Source: Kiritimatiellales bacterium
Lineage (GTDB): Bacteria > Verrucomicrobiota > Kiritimatiellia > Kiritimatiellales > Tichowtungiaceae
Assembly: GCA_041656295.1 (NCBI GenBank)
Contig: JBBADV010000004.1
Span: 117,001 to 181,000 of the forward strand
DNA: 64,000 bases
Direction: 5' to 3'
In this document: positions 9,037-16,807 of the stretch, piece by piece
Layout of the letters: every line of letters starts with the position of its first letter
Numbering within the stretch: position 1 is the first letter of the stretch
Made by a program: the position numbers and the translations under genes
Notes under the pieces: model-generated
Databases searched by the model: none
What the model saw: only the letters and a program-made list of their open reading frames with translations
Told to the model about the DNA's origin: nothing

Positions 9037-10050
9037 ATGAAAAAAACGGCAAACATAATGTTACTTATGGCTGTACTGAAAAGTTTTGCCGCCTTTTCTG
9101 ATACGGTCGAGGATACATCATCTTTTCAAACGAAAATTGATGTCTGGCAGGCCGACCGGCTTGAACGATTAACGATAAACATCCGTTCATATCCCCGTTC
9201 TGCGCCGGTTTACCGGAATGTTCTGTATAAACAGACGAATGACTGGTTCGGCCTGATAGGTATTTACATGCCAAATGAAAATGCACAAAAACCGGTGCCG
9301 GTTATTGTCTGGTTTCATGGCGGTGGATGGCAGCTGGGTGCAAAAGAAGATATTGACACATTAGTTTTAGAGGAGATGACCGGTAGAGGATTTGCGGTTG
9401 TATCGGTCGGCTATCGTCTGTGCAACTTTGATCCCGATAATGTTCTTATCCACGACTGTGTTACCAATTGTAAGGACAGTATCCGGTTCCTCGTAAAAAA
9501 TGCGGAAAAATACAGTTTTGATTCAGAACGGATTGCGGTCTGGGGCGGATCCGCCGGAGGTCATCTGGCACAAATGACAGCACTGAGTCCGCCGGAATCT
9601 TTTCCTGGCGATCCATCTCTTCTGCCGCATTCCGTTCAGCCCGCCGCCGGAATTTCGTGGTTTGGTCCGTCGGACTTTGTACATTATCAGTTATTTGATC
9701 TGGCCTCAGACGCGGCCTATCATCATCGCTGGCGAAACCGTATTTTCATCGCAGGCACTTCGCCGGAAGAAGTTATCCGGATAAAACAGGAGATCAGTCC
9801 GGTTCTGTATATGAAGAAAGATTCACCGCCGATGATGTTTGCTCTCGGCGATACGGACCGGACGATTTCATACCGGCAAATGGAATTGATGCAGAGCCGC
9901 GCAGAAGAAGTCACCGCTTCGTTCCGGTTTCTTACTGTAGCAAATGCAGGACATGGCTGGAAAAAAGATGCTGAATACAATCCGGTTCCAGTGAAACCGG
10001 AAATCGTAAAACAGTGTGCAGACTTTATTGCTGAGCAGTTAAATCGATGA
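9037..10050 (+). CDS. Exported alpha/beta-hydrolase esterase
   Basis: A 337-residue alpha/beta hydrolase of the BD-FAE / acetyl-esterase type. Signal peptide about residues 1-20. Seen: oxyanion motif HGGGW (His94-Trp98), nucleophile motif GGSAGG with Ser172, GDTDRT (acid Asp near 271) and NAGHGW (His near 305). In this kind of locus the family removes acyl groups such as acetyl or feruloyl esters from polysaccharides. It lies 14 bp before the next sulfatase. Ester specificity cannot be read from the sequence. Confidence 0.87.
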   Translation: MKKTANIMLLMAVLKSFAAFSDTVEDTSSFQTKIDVWQADRLERLTINIRSYPRSAPVYRNVLYKQTNDWFGLIGIYMPNENAQKPVPVIVWFHGGGWQLGAKEDIDTLVLEEMTGRGFAVVSVGYRLCNFDPDNVLIHDCVTNCKDSIRFLVKNAEKYSFDSERIAVWGGSAGGHLAQMTALSPPESFPGDPSLLPHSVQPAAGISWFGPSDFVHYQLFDLASDAAYHHRWRNRIFIAGTSPEEVIRIKQEISPVLYMKKDSPPMMFALGDTDRTISYRQMELMQSRAEEVTASFRFLTVANAGHGWKKDAEYNPVPVKPEIVKQCADFIAEQLNR

Positions 10051-10064
10051 AAGATGTTTGATTA

Positions 10065-11597
10065 ATGAAAAGAAGCATAATAAAAAATTTGATGACGGTA
10101 TTAAACTGCGGAGTCTCGCGTGCAGTTTGTTTTGTTTCAATTTTCAGTGCGGCAAAAGCCGCAGAAAAGCCGCGGCCGAATGTTCTGTTTCTGATGGTTG
10201 ATGAAATGCGCTGGGATGCCATGAGCTGCGCCGGGCATCCGGTGGTAAAAACTCCCAATCTTGACCGTTTAGCAGAAAACAGCGTTCGTTTCAGCCGGGC
10301 CTACAGTGCTTCTCCGGTCTGTGTTCCGGCGCGGAATTCATTATTTACGTCACGGTACACACCGGTGCATGGCGTTCTTTCAAACAAGCACAATGTTAAC
10401 GCCGGTGAAATTTTTCTTCCGTCAATTTTTCAGTATTTCGGTTATAAAACTGCAATTTCAGGGAAACTTCATTTTCAGCCTAAAGGACCGGACTACGGCT
10501 TTGATGAATTTTATTCTTATCGAAATGAAGGTACGCAATTTGAAAACAGTTATGACTTTTTTATAACACAGAAATACGGCGATCCGGTGAAGAACCGGTA
10601 TTCACGAAAACCCGGAAGTCAGATTTATGCGAGCGATCCGCTTGGCCGTGATTACGGGGAATATGCGCATGATATTGCGGATTACGAAACATCATGGATC
10701 GGAAGATATGCCGTTGAGTTTATCCGGCGGCAGAATACCGGCCGGCCATGGTTTCTTTTTACATCATTTAACCGTCCGCATTCGCCGTACGTTCTTCCTG
10801 AACCGTATTTTTCAATGTACCGGGATAAAGAAATTCCTCTACCAGAAATTCCGCAAGAGATTATTAACGCCCGCCCTGGAATGCCGCGCAATCAGCAGCG
10901 GCAGCACATTGCAAATAAAGACATGCTGCGCGATTTAACACAGAGCTACTTGGCAAGTATTACATTTGTAGATGATCAGATCGGACTGATTCTGAACGAA
11001 TTAAAACAGCGCGGCATGGAAGAGGATACAATTATTGTTTTCACTTCCGACCATGGAAATATGCTGGGGGAACGGGGACGTTTTTTCAAAAGCTGTATGT
11101 ACGACGGTTCTGCCCGGATTCCGCTGATTATTTCTGTTCCCGAAAAATGGCTGCCTGACATAAAGCCTGAACGTAATGTTCAGGAAATCGTCGAATTGAT
11201 TGACATTATGCCGACGCTGCTGGATTTGGCCGGACTCAAAAATTCTGTTTCCGGAATGCAGGGCGAAAGCCTGAAAGAATTACTTTGCGGGAACGCGAAA
11301 AACTGGAAAAACGAAGCCTACTCCCGATTGTGGGAAGACATGCTGGTTTCAGGGAATTATAAATATATTTACAGCAGTAAAGAAAACCGGTGGGAAGTTT
11401 ATGATTTGGCTGCGGATCCTTTGGAACAGAATAATTTGGCAGGCGCCGCCGGATTTAAGGAAAAAATTTCTCAAGCAAAAGATAAAATGAACAAACGCTT
11501 TTCATGGAAGCCCGGCGCGCTTTGCGTTGACGGAATGGAGATGCCTGAATACGCAAAAATATTGCGCCCTAAGTTTTCGACGGAATCAGATGATTAA
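10065..11597 (+). CDS. Exported type I sulfatase
   Basis: A 510-residue sulfatase. N-terminal region about 1-32 is basic then hydrophobic, ending AKAAEK, consistent with a signal peptide. Seen: NVLFLMVDEMRWD metal strand; catalytic CVPAR with formylglycine Cys86, an Ala in the position that is Ser in the other four sulfatases here; AISGKLHFQPKG; and IVFTSDHGNMLGE. The SDHGNMLGE form is typical of choline-sulfatase/iduronate-2-sulfatase-like subfamilies. Its TAA shares one base with the ATG at 11597, although the next gene more likely starts at 11612. Confidence 0.92.
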   Translation: MKRSIIKNLMTVLNCGVSRAVCFVSIFSAAKAAEKPRPNVLFLMVDEMRWDAMSCAGHPVVKTPNLDRLAENSVRFSRAYSASPVCVPARNSLFTSRYTPVHGVLSNKHNVNAGEIFLPSIFQYFGYKTAISGKLHFQPKGPDYGFDEFYSYRNEGTQFENSYDFFITQKYGDPVKNRYSRKPGSQIYASDPLGRDYGEYAHDIADYETSWIGRYAVEFIRRQNTGRPWFLFTSFNRPHSPYVLPEPYFSMYRDKEIPLPEIPQEIINARPGMPRNQQRQHIANKDMLRDLTQSYLASITFVDDQIGLILNELKQRGMEEDTIIVFTSDHGNMLGERGRFFKSCMYDGSARIPLIISVPEKWLPDIKPERNVQEIVELIDIMPTLLDLAGLKNSVSGMQGESLKELLCGNAKNWKNEAYSRLWEDMLVSGNYKYIYSSKENRWEVYDLAADPLEQNNLAGAAGFKEKISQAKDKMNKRFSWKPGALCVDGMEMPEYAKILRPKFSTESDD

Positions 11598-11611
11598 TGA
11601 ATGAGGTAATA

Positions 11612-14083
11612 ATGAATTCCGGAATATACAGATTCAAATGGATCGTCGCGGTTCTGCTCCTTTATTTTAATTATAATTTTTCGGATGCAACACTGACCAT
11701 TTCTCCGGCGCAAACAAATGTTGTGATTTCATGGACTGGCGCAACGGGACAGCTTTATTCGGTTTCATCTTCATCCGATTTAAATTCCGGCGCGTGGACG
11801 CGCGTCGGCAATCTGCTCGCCGGAAACGGCGCGGAACTTTCCGTTACAAACCGGTTGAAGGAAAAAGAATTTTTCCGCGTGGCGCCGGACGCCGGACCAA
11901 TGACAACATTGATGTGGAACCTTGGCACTGCGCCGCTTGAACCGGCGCGCATCATCGCCGCCGGCGGAAACACCGTCTGGATGATCGCGCGGGCGGGGTC
12001 CAAAGCTGTAGAAGAAGCTGGGCTTACGGCGATGCAAACCTATAAAGTGCTGAACAATGCGGACTGGCCGGTCTTATATCCGCAATACCGGCCGCGCCGT
12101 TTCATTGCATCGAAACCGGTAACCGCCGCAAATTCCGGCGCGCTCATTGTGAATTTACTGGACGGATATCCCGAATCGTACCGGCTGGAAGAGGATCTGT
12201 TTTTTCGTCCATACTGGAAAGTATGGAACAGAACGGCGCGCACAGAAATTCCGGCGGACGGATGGGGTTATACAGACGGCACCATTGAAATTTTTTCCGC
12301 CGCTGCCGGCAGTGAATACAGCGCCGGTTTTTCGATTGTGGATGAAGACACCGGCATCCGGCTGGATATGTTTTCAACCAATGCGCAACAGATCGTGCTC
12401 AACGATTATCAGCGCATTCTTGATCTTGATGTCGCGTCCATGGTTCGCCCGACTCAGTTTGCATTTTATTTTTTCAATCAGCTTTATCCCACCGGCGCGT
12501 TCCGTGACTGGTATGGACCCTGCATGATTCTCGGACGCAGCTTTATTGAGCGTTATGAAGCGCGCTTTAACAAAACCTTTGATCTGAACAGCCTGTTTGA
12601 TTTCGGTGTGGTTCGCTCAACGAACGACGAAAAGCATGCCGGTTATCTGGAATTGCTGGAACTTCAACGTGAAGTTGCACAGGATTTTGCGCCGCGTTTT
12701 ACCGCCGGATTTCATCAGCACCGCCGCAATGTCCGCGTCCGGATGTTCTGGGGCGATTCGTGGGTCGGCCTTGAACCGTCATCTCCGGATTTTATTTCCG
12801 CTGGTTTTGACGAAATTGTTACGGCCGTTTCTGTTCCGCAGGACGTTCGCCGGTTGATGACGGTGGACCACCGTGTGCGCCGCAGTTCGCGCATTGGATT
12901 CTGGGAAGTTGAACCGGGCAATGGAATCAACCGGTTCGCCGCAGACTGGGCGGCGTTTCTGCGGGCGGCGCTGCGGGAATTCCCGGAAGGCATCAGTCTC
13001 GGCGGTCCGCCGGTCGTCAGGCTGATGAATGAAGAACCCGGCTTTGAAGATTATATGACCGCGCGGTTTGCCGAGTTTAATTTTTTATATCGTCTGCTCA
13101 ACGGAAAAAAAGCGTACGTACATGATCTGAAAATCGGTGTGCTCAATTCCTACGGCGCACTGCGCGCCTGGCCGCGCGAATTTACAATGAACTGGTCACA
13201 GCGGCTGTGGAAGAGATTAACCGATCTGCCGGTGGATGTGCAGTGGCTCAGTTTTGATGAGATTCTCGCCGCCGGAATTCCGGCGGATATTGATGTTTTA
13301 ATTAATGCCGGCGAAGCGGGCAGCGCCTGGAGCGGCGGCGAGGAATGGACGCCGGCGGCGGCGGCGGCGATTGAAGCGTTTGTAAATTCCGGCGGCGCAT
13401 TTATCGGCATCGACGCTCCCGGCGTTACCGGCGGTGTGTGCGTACTGTCGAACCTGCTCGGCGTTGCATATAACGGCGCCGCAACGGAGCGGGCGGCACT
13501 GAAAATTTTTAACGGCGAAGATGCAATCCGCCGGTTTATTTCTCCGGTGCCGAATGCGGCCTGGCCGATACTGAATTTAAAACCGCAGATCGCGGCGGAA
13601 CTCGGCATGGAAACGCAGATCGGCAGTGCGCTGTATAATTCAAAAATGACGGCACTGCCGGCAGCGGAACGGCTGGACACGGCGGCGACTCAGGCGCTGT
13701 TTACGCGCCGGAATTCCGGCGCCGGTACCGCGTGGTATCTTTCCGGTGTTCCTGCCACGGAACCGGGCTTCGATTTTTTTAAACGGCTGATGTTTCATGC
13801 CGCCGGAAAATCCGGACGGCTGCAGCTGCTGGATTGTAAAACCGCCGGCGGATTTGTTTATTACTATCCGGAAGGGAATCTTTTAATCGCATATAATCAA
13901 ACCGGTGTGCCGCACATAGAACTTTGTCTTGGACTTTTTGCCGGCGCCGGAACCGTGACACTGAAAAACATCACTGCAAATACCGGCGAAGTTTCTTTTT
14001 CCGGCGCAGCGCTGATGAACGAAGCAGTTTCGGTGGCAGTTCCGGCAGATGAATTTGCCGTTTGGCAGGTTGTAGAAAACTAA
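11612..14083 (+). CDS. Exported GH112-like protein with an N-terminal sandwich domain
   Basis: An 823-residue protein. ATG 11612 is preferred to the in-frame ATG 11597 because GAGG lies 6 bases upstream. The N-terminus (residues 1-24) is a signal peptide. Residues about 25-95 form a small sandwich (NVVISWTGATGQLYSVSSSSDLNSG...FFRV) of a type common on PVC exported proteins. The rest follows the GH112 phosphorylase plan: FDFGVVRST with a candidate acid Asp330, RMFWGDSWVGLEP, SAGFDEIVTAVSVPQDVRRL, GVLNSYGALRAW, and IDVLINAGEAGSAWSGGE, which is nearly the same as the partial gene at the window start. The motif GYGGYLSLAAK of GH112 is replaced by ISLGGPPVVRL. A phosphorylase outside the cytoplasm would lack phosphate, so it may be a hydrolase, a transferase or a binding protein. 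Confidence 0.7.
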   Translation: MNSGIYRFKWIVAVLLLYFNYNFSDATLTISPAQTNVVISWTGATGQLYSVSSSSDLNSGAWTRVGNLLAGNGAELSVTNRLKEKEFFRVAPDAGPMTTLMWNLGTAPLEPARIIAAGGNTVWMIARAGSKAVEEAGLTAMQTYKVLNNADWPVLYPQYRPRRFIASKPVTAANSGALIVNLLDGYPESYRLEEDLFFRPYWKVWNRTARTEIPADGWGYTDGTIEIFSAAAGSEYSAGFSIVDEDTGIRLDMFSTNAQQIVLNDYQRILDLDVASMVRPTQFAFYFFNQLYPTGAFRDWYGPCMILGRSFIERYEARFNKTFDLNSLFDFGVVRSTNDEKHAGYLELLELQREVAQDFAPRFTAGFHQHRRNVRVRMFWGDSWVGLEPSSPDFISAGFDEIVTAVSVPQDVRRLMTVDHRVRRSSRIGFWEVEPGNGINRFAADWAAFLRAALREFPEGISLGGPPVVRLMNEEPGFEDYMTARFAEFNFLYRLLNGKKAYVHDLKIGVLNSYGALRAWPREFTMNWSQRLWKRLTDLPVDVQWLSFDEILAAGIPADIDVLINAGEAGSAWSGGEEWTPAAAAAIEAFVNSGGAFIGIDAPGVTGGVCVLSNLLGVAYNGAATERAALKIFNGEDAIRRFISPVPNAAWPILNLKPQIAAELGMETQIGSALYNSKMTALPAAERLDTAATQALFTRRNSGAGTAWYLSGVPATEPGFDFFKRLMFHAAGKSGRLQLLDCKTAGGFVYYYPEGNLLIAYNQTGVPHIELCLGLFAGAGTVTLKNITANTGEVSFSGAALMNEAVSVAVPADEFAVWQVVEN

Positions 14084-14099
14084 CAAGAAGGAGAACAGC

Positions 14100-14762
14100 A
14101 TGAAGAAAAAACGGATCATACTTATCGTGACGGGAATCCTGCTTTCCGGCAGTACCGGTTATGCTAAAATGATTGCCGCTGATGATTTTCCGTATTCCGG
14201 ACCGCTCGGAGGAAATCGAGCCGGTTTTGGCTGGAGCTGGGGCTGGAACGAACCGCCGATGCAGTTTATTGCCAATAACGGGCGGGTCAGGGCGGAGAAT
14301 ATCTCCTCCAGCCACCGTCGGAATTTTCCGGCAACAGAAAAAAATCAGACCGTTTATTTCAGCTTCCTGTGCTGCGTGACCGGCGAAAAGGATGGTGTGT
14401 ATACTGCAAAATTCGATTTGCGCTCGGAAGCCGAACTGGTCGCGTCAATCGGCGTTACCGGAAAAACATTTATGGGAGCAATCGGCGGCAGCGGACAGAA
14501 ACCGTTCGGAAACTATACGCAGGGGAAAGCACACCGGATCGTTGGAAAGCTGGAATTCAATGCAGAAAAAAATGCGGAACGGCTGAGTGTGTGGGTTGAC
14601 CCTGCCGGTGAATCAGATCCTGCCGCCGGCACAGTTCTGGCCGATTCCGGTTTCGATTCGGTTTCCCGCGCGCAGATTCAAACGCTGGTGCTGAACGCCG
14701 GCGGCACCGCGGAGTTTGGTGATCTGCGAATCGGAACCGAAATGAAAGACGTTCTGCCGTAA
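14100..14762 (+). CDS. Exported LamG-like protein of unknown function
   Basis: A 220-residue protein. AAGGAG ribosome site at 14089-14094. Signal peptide about residues 1-22 (ending GYAKM). The rest is beta-rich: AADDFPYSGPLGG near the start; LSVWVDPAGESDP; and a closing LVLNAGGTAEFGDLRIGTEMKDVLP. That ending is typical of concanavalin/LamG-like proteins of unknown function in Verrucomicrobiota and Planctomycetota. No catalytic residues are recognisable. It lies 16 bp after the GH112-like gene, hence the same transcript; a carbohydrate-binding role is inference. Confidence 0.6.
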   Translation: MKKKRIILIVTGILLSGSTGYAKMIAADDFPYSGPLGGNRAGFGWSWGWNEPPMQFIANNGRVRAENISSSHRRNFPATEKNQTVYFSFLCCVTGEKDGVYTAKFDLRSEAELVASIGVTGKTFMGAIGGSGQKPFGNYTQGKAHRIVGKLEFNAEKNAERLSVWVDPAGESDPAAGTVLADSGFDSVSRAQIQTLVLNAGGTAEFGDLRIGTEMKDVLP

Positions 14763-14841
14763 AAAATTAAAGGTCGCCGGTTTTGTGATCGCTCCAGATG
14801 TGAAAAATTGGATGTGCAAAAACCGTAAAAAATTTATTTAC

Positions 14842-14863
14842 CGTAATAGGTCACTGATATGCA
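14842..14863 (+). promoter_or_regulatory. Operator copy 1 (variant), upstream of PEP-CTERM paralogue A1
   Basis: A 22-bp site sharing the core GTAATAGGTC and the GATAT...CA end with three other copies downstream. It has C in place of the first T, CA in place of the central CG, and TGCA in place of TACA, so it is the weakest dyad of the four. It lies 58 bp before the start codon, followed by the leader hairpin. Confidence 0.6.
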
Positions 14864-14875
14864 AAAATATAAAAC

Positions 14876-14896
14876 AAACAGTTATGGGAACTGTTT
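14876..14896 (+). promoter_or_regulatory. Leader hairpin before PEP-CTERM paralogue A1
   Basis: Arms AAACAGTT and AACTGTTT pair perfectly over 8 bp around an ATGGG loop, 10 bases before the AAGGAG ribosome site (14907-14912). The same element precedes paralogues A2 and A3. It is too far from any T-run to be a terminator; a 5'-UTR stability or translation element is the likely role. Confidence 0.55.
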
Positions 14897-14920
14897 AAAA
14901 AGCAAAAAGGAGTCGGCATT

Positions 14921-15616
14921 ATGAGAAAGAAATGGATGAGTGTTGTCGGGTTGGTCGCATTATGGAGTGCAGTAACACATGCGGATTTTTATTTAACGTT
15001 AACAGGCGGGGCTGCAAATATTGCGAGCGCCGGCTCAGTGTGGGAATTCGATTTCACGATCGATGGTTCCGGTAATATCACTGTATCCGCCGGCGCCGCT
15101 GATCAGTTTTTTACAAGCGTGGCCGGCGGTGCCGCCGCTGTTGTCGGAACGGTTACGAACGCAGCGTTATTTAATACCTCGTTTTCGTTGAAAATGACGA
15201 GCAACGGAGATTCTTTCGGAATTCATCCGACCGGAAGATTCGGAGTTAATACTTATTCAACATCTGCAGAGGCAGCGGGAGATCGTCTTCGTATCAGCCG
15301 CGACGAAACAATTATGTTTGACTGGGATTTAACCGGTCTGCCTGCCGGGTATACATTCCAGATGGATGCATTAAGCATTGGTTATGCCAATGCTGCCGGC
15401 AATTATTCAATTAATGGTGTGGCGAATACAAATCCCGGGTATGTTCGCAATGGCAGTGGTGATGTTGAGCTTTCAACTCCGGTATTTAATGGCGGTTCAG
15501 ATCCTGCGCCGATTAATGTCGGTATAGTTGACGGCGGTGATATCGGTGTCGGCCCGATTCGATTTACACTCACTTCGTCAGCAAAGATCAGTTTAATCCT
15601 TATTTCTTCACCCTGA
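14921..15616 (+). CDS. PEP-CTERM paralogue A1, C-terminal anchor lost
   Basis: A 231-residue exported protein. Signal peptide about residues 1-21 (MRKKWMSVVGLVALWSAVTHA). The body is nearly identical at DNA level to paralogue A3 over long stretches (for example bases from 14989 to about 15105). It should end in the PEP-CTERM sorting signal found in A2 and A3, but similarity stops near 15573 after GPIRF. The frame then runs into ISLILISSP and a TGA. In another frame the following bases read DQFNPYFFTLSAGGQQNP. So the 3' end has been replaced or frameshifted. Without the PEP motif, membrane helix and basic tail it would be secreted free rather than sorted by an exosortase. Confidence 0.7.
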   Translation: MRKKWMSVVGLVALWSAVTHADFYLTLTGGAANIASAGSVWEFDFTIDGSGNITVSAGAADQFFTSVAGGAAAVVGTVTNAALFNTSFSLKMTSNGDSFGIHPTGRFGVNTYSTSAEAAGDRLRISRDETIMFDWDLTGLPAGYTFQMDALSIGYANAAGNYSINGVANTNPGYVRNGSGDVELSTPVFNGGSDPAPINVGIVDGGDIGVGPIRFTLTSSAKISLILISSP

Positions 15617-15707
15617 GTGCCGGCGGACAGCAGAATCCGGCGGTTTCCACGCTGAAACCTGACAGATGTATGTTCGTGAATTTTGAGGAAATAAAAATAA
15701 AAAAATA

Positions 15708-15734
15708 TTGACTGTAATAGGTCGCTGATATACA
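15708..15734 (+). promoter_or_regulatory. Promoter and operator copy 2, upstream of PEP-CTERM paralogue A2
   Basis: A TTGACT -35 box (15708-15713) runs into a 22-bp dyad (15713-15734) with ends TGTA and TACA and a central CG. TACAAA, 17 bases after the -35, can serve as -10. An operator placed between -35 and -10 suggests repression. Dyads with a central CG are typical of LacI-type regulators, and a GntR/LacI-type regulator is encoded at 17679. Confidence 0.65.
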
Positions 15735-15749
15735 AAGATATAAAACAAG

Positions 15750-15764
15750 CAGTTATGGGAACTG
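15750..15764 (+). promoter_or_regulatory. Leader hairpin before PEP-CTERM paralogue A2
   Basis: Arms CAGTT and AACTG with the same ATGGG loop as before A1, upstream of the ribosome site. The base next to the stem has changed (GC instead of AA), shortening the stem, while the core is identical. Confidence 0.5.
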
Positions 15765-15790
15765 TTTAAAAAACAAAAGGAGCTGGTATT

Positions 15791-16537
15791 ATGAGAAAGA
15801 AATGGATGAGTATCATTGGAATAATCGCATTGTGGAGCGGAGTCATACATGCGGATCTTGCTTTACGTTTAACGGGGACTGCACAAGCTCTTAATGCCGG
15901 AAGCGTGTGGGAATTCGAATTCACGATCGACGGTTCAGGAAATGTGACTGTATCCGCCGGCGCAGCTGATCAGTTTTTTACAAGCGTAGCTGACGGCGCC
16001 GCCGCCGTTGTCGGAATGGTTACGGATACAGCGCTGTTTAACACCTCGTTTTCATTGCAAATGACGAACAACGGAGATTCTTTCGGATTTCATACAAATA
16101 ATGCAACCTTTGGACGGTTCGGCGTTAATTCTTTTTCGACGACTGCAGAAGCCACCGGAAATCGTTACCGTATTGACGAATCCTCCGGAGAATTGATCTA
16201 TTTTGACTGGGATTTAACCGGTCTGCCAACCGGATACACCTTCCAGATGACAGGACTGGAAACCGGTTATGCAAATTCGAACGGGAATTATTCGGTTAAC
16301 GGCGTAACGGATGCCGGGTTCGTGAAGAACAATAAGGATATTATTTATCTTTCGACGACGCCGGCGTTTACCGGAGGCTCAAATCCTGCGCCGATTACAA
16401 TCGGTGCGGTGAATGGCGGCGACATCGCGCCCGGCTCGATCGTGTTCTCAATTGTTCCGATCCCGGAGCCGGCGACTGCCGGACTGGTTTCAATTTCGAC
16501 GGCGGTGCTGCTGCTGTTCCGCCGGCTTAAAAAATAA
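15791..16537 (+). CDS. PEP-CTERM surface protein, paralogue A2
   Basis: A 248-residue exported protein with AAAGGAG just upstream. Signal peptide about residues 1-21. The C-terminus is a full PEP-CTERM sorting signal: IPEPATAGLV, a hydrophobic helix, then FRRLKK. An exosortase (not in this window) would process it for the cell surface or matrix. The middle is beta-rich, threonine/asparagine-rich and low in charge. Compared with A1 and A3 it has extra residues around 98-105 (HTNNATFGRF) and is the most diverged of the three. Followed by a strong terminator, so it is transcribed alone from its own promoter. Confidence 0.85.
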   Translation: MRKKWMSIIGIIALWSGVIHADLALRLTGTAQALNAGSVWEFEFTIDGSGNVTVSAGAADQFFTSVADGAAAVVGMVTDTALFNTSFSLQMTNNGDSFGFHTNNATFGRFGVNSFSTTAEATGNRYRIDESSGELIYFDWDLTGLPTGYTFQMTGLETGYANSNGNYSVNGVTDAGFVKNNKDIIYLSTTPAFTGGSNPAPITIGAVNGGDIAPGSIVFSIVPIPEPATAGLVSISTAVLLLFRRLKK

Positions 16538-16561
16538 CCGCACCGAAATGGAAAGGATATA

Positions 16562-16593
16562 CCGGGCGCTGTCATGCGCCCGGTTTTGTTTTT
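16562..16593 (+). terminator. Rho-independent terminator after paralogue A2
   Basis: Arms CCGGGCGC and GCGCCCGG (8 bp, loop TGTCAT) at 16562-16583, followed by TTTTGTTTTT. Confidence 0.9.
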
Positions 16594-16724
16594 CCGGCAG
16601 ATGTCAGGTTTACGCAGTTGGCGTACCGGACAACCTGTGACAGACCTCCGCCGGTTCATGAGCTGTACCGGCAATTCGGTTCCTCAACTGTCACGATCAG
16701 CAGTAAAATAATTGAGAAAAGTAA

Positions 16725-16751
16725 TTGACTGTAATAGGTCGCTGATATACA
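16725..16751 (+). promoter_or_regulatory. Promoter and operator copy 3, upstream of PEP-CTERM paralogue A3
   Basis: TTGACT -35 box at 16725-16730 and a 22-bp dyad at 16730-16751, identical to copy 2 over all 22 bases (TGTA end, ATAGGTCG core, TACA end). TACAAA follows the -35 by 17 bases. The flanking sequences differ, so conservation is concentrated on the dyad. Confidence 0.65.
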
Positions 16752-16763
16752 AATATTAAAAAT

Positions 16764-16784
16764 GAGCAGTTATGGGAACTGTTC
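16764..16784 (+). promoter_or_regulatory. Leader hairpin before PEP-CTERM paralogue A3
   Basis: Arms GAGCAGTT and AACTGTTC around ATGGG. Compared with copy 1, the outer bases have changed on both arms (AAA/TTT to GA/TC), so pairing is kept by matched substitutions. This supports a role as RNA structure. Confidence 0.5.
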
Positions 16785-16807
16785 AAAAAACAAAAGGAGT
16801 CGGCATT

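Noticed and set aside
14842..14863. Sigma-54 promoter in front of the PEP-CTERM genes
   Set aside because: PEP-CTERM genes are sigma-54 controlled in some bacteria, but no GG-n10-GC element is present. TTGACT and TACAAA boxes with the dyad explain the region better.
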